A DNA stretch of 64,000 nt from Apodemus sylvaticus (lineage: Eukaryota > Chordata > Mammalia > Rodentia > Muridae): NCBI RefSeq assembly GCF_947179515.1, contig NC_067488.1, positions 37,803,342 through 37,867,341 of the forward strand, written 5' to 3'. Each line of letters starts with the position of its first letter. Within the stretch, counting starts at the first letter, position 1. This document shows, piece after piece, positions 62,401 to 64,000 of this stretch. The notes beneath the pieces were generated by a model. It was not told the DNA's origin. It made no database searches and saw nothing but the letters and a program-made list of their open reading frames with translations. A program made the translations under genes and the position numbers.

Positions 62401-62690
62401 GACTGTGCAGTGTCTCCCCAGGGACCCTTGCATCTGGGCTGATTGTGAGGAGGGGTCATGTGAACTCTGTGGGAACAAAGGCCTGTGGAAGAGTTAGCAG
62501 CTGAGGAAAAGAAGGGAGCTGCCTTTGTCCTGTGCATGGTCACAGAGCCTTGCTTGCAGGTGCCACCACCAGCAAGGGTGGTGCCCCTCAGCTTCTCCAG
62601 GGAAGCTCACTGTCAGATGACAGAACGCAGTTTTAGGGTGGGTGGGATTGTGCCCAAGAGAAGCTGCTAATGAGTCAGCTGCGCAGGTTG
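59421..62690. other. Single-copy intron with (GTTT)n
   Basis: A GTTT repeat of about seven units lies at 61133-61160. Otherwise there is single-copy sequence with short chance ORFs and no recognised gene. Confidence 0.5.
61616..61623. promoter_or_regulatory. Full CRE octamer TGACGTCA
   Basis: A second perfect palindromic CRE lies within CCAGTGACGTCATTTAATC, in single-copy intron 2.3 kb upstream of the last exon. No occupancy is implied. Confidence 0.4.
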
Positions 62691-62757
62691 TATGTCTGTG
62701 TCTCTGGGTGTGTGTCTGTCGGTGCTTCTGTATGTGTGCCTCTGTCTCTTTGTGTGT

Positions 62758-62797
<40 letters not shown>
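62690..62797. repeat. GT-rich microsatellite
   Basis: Imperfect TGTGTCTCTGGGTGTG-type sequence passes into about 16 pure GT units (62764-62796). It creates Cys/Val-rich and Thr/His-rich spurious ORFs. Confidence 0.92.
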
Positions 62798-63944
62798 CTT
62801 TCTCCACACACTGGTTCCTCCCTCTGTGCCTGCTGTCAAGCCTCTGGTATAGGTTAGGACAAGAAATGATGACAGTATCCAAGAAAGGAAACACAGGGTG
62901 AGGCATAAGGTGTGGGTACAACTTGCAGCTAAGGTCTAGGCATTAAATTGACTGAGCTATGCTGGTTCCCTGGCATCCTTACTGTAACTTGGATTGACAG
63001 CTCTCAATCTTTGCCCCAGAGCATGTGTATCTCAACAGCCAACAAAAGACACCATGCTGCGAAAGGTGTGGAAGGCAAGCTGGGCTCCACTGTGCTTGAA
63101 AGCCTTGTTTTTGCTCATTGGAACTTGAAATAATGAAGATGCTAGTTTCTTGCAAAATTGGTGGGAAAGAAGGAAGCCTAAGGGGAGAAATGGAACCTAA
63201 CCTCTGATACTCAAAACATTCATACAGCTTCTCTCTGTACAAACAGCCAGAACCATCAAAGGTGGTACTACTGTTTTTGTAGGATCTGCACCATCTTGTC
63301 TATTGCAGGCTCTCCTTCCGGTCTCAAGGACATGGTAGATTAGAACCTCGACTTGCCTATTTGTTGAAAATGCCTTGTAACTCCCCTGGGACAATTCAGC
63401 TGCTCTCCTATTACACATTGGCCAGGCACCCAGCCTGAGGGTTTTGCCACTCTGATGACAATATAGTAATGCTGATGGAGAAAAGCAGACACTTCAGGCC
63501 TCCTGTTTAATAGATGAATAAAGTGCCCTCAACTGTCACAGTACCAAGTCGTGTGGAAAGTATGCAGAAGTTTAAAAACTGTCTCAATGTTTTGGAAAGA
63601 CTAGGGTGGCTGCCTCCTGCCCCACCCCCACAGCACCTGTTGTGAGCCCAGCCTTTGCTGTTGGCATACAGTTCCCAGGCAGTCCCTCTGAGGACTCCTG
63701 TCTTTCATGCACCATGGGGCGATGGGACAGATGATGTGCTTTGAAAGACAGACTCAGGAGTTAAGAGTAGAGCTTTTGATAGTCAAAAAGTCTGTCTTCT
63801 CTCAGTGTTCTGTCATCTCAGGAATTAATTCCACTTTAGCCCATTCTATTTTTAGTTTATCTCATTTTGAGTCCTTCATTGGGTATGATTTAACCCCACA
63901 GCAGAAACATCTTGTGCTAACAGTGTTTTCTTTTGTTCGTGCAG
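62798..63944. other. Single-copy intron before the last exon
   Basis: No repeat is recognised. The last 25 bases form the acceptor of the 63945 exon (TTTTCTTTTGTTCGTGCAG). Confidence 0.6.
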
Positions 63945-64000
63945 CGGAGCTGATTACTATGATTATGGGCATGGACTCGGCGAGGAGGCTTATGATTCCT
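63945..64000 (+). CDS. Khdrbs3: Khdrbs3 next coding exon, 5' part (cut by window end)
   Basis: The exon follows a good acceptor, a T-rich tract ending GTGCAG. It opens with one base that completes the Ser codon from the exon at 22112, then reads GADYYDYGHGLGEEAYDS. This continues the KHDRBS3 tyrosine-rich tail in the right frame with no stop. The sequence runs off the window, so the donor and the final exon with the basic C terminus are not visible. The residue after GHGL is Gly here; I recall Ser at that position in human KHDRBS3, but cannot verify this. Confidence 0.92.

Overview
The window is intronic mammalian DNA from a murid rodent. Rodent-specific SINEs (B1, B2, B3), murine-type L1 3' ends and an Lx-type L1 are found throughout, alongside older mammalian MIR and L2 relics. 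Abundant recent rat-type ID elements are absent, which fits Mus or a close relative better than rat, but the species is not proven.

The only gene I can support is Khdrbs3 (SLM2/T-STAR), a STAR-family KH-domain splicing regulator, on the + strand. Two coding exons of its tyrosine-rich C-terminal region are present: a complete 83-bp exon at 22030-22112 and the first 56 bp of the next exon from 63945 to the window end. Phases match across the 41.8-kb intron (CAA AG | C GGA). The first 22 kb is the 3' part of the preceding intron. No other protein gene, RNA gene or CRISPR array is supported.

Layout: 1-19.3 kb is intron with scattered SINEs, MIR/L2 relics, microsatellites, a 17-bp minisatellite at 9.73 kb and a short telomere-like tract at 15.14 kb. 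19.3-21.8 kb is a 2.5-kb 5'-inverted L1 with target-site duplications, ending 208 bp before the exon. 24.1-31.9 kb is a degraded, apparently near full-length Lx-type L1 antisense to the gene. It carries two later insertions: an L1 3' end that seems to have carried along downstream sequence with its own polyadenylation signal, and a younger L1 3' UTR fragment that itself contains a 233-bp near-identical copy of Lx sequence from about 1 kb away. 32-45 kb is mostly single-copy intron with MIRs and a GGT/GGC array at 36.74 kb. 45.6-48.9 kb is another 5'-truncated antisense L1. 49-63.9 kb is mostly single-copy intron with SINE, MIR and L2 relics and GT repeats.

The most unusual signals are in the structure of the retrotransposon insertions and in a few sequence symmetries: a 20-bp palindrome around CACGTG, two full CRE octamers and a 12-bp-arm hairpin. 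I found no clearly new gene system. Repeat boundaries and family names come from reading by eye and are approximate unless a target-site duplication fixes them.
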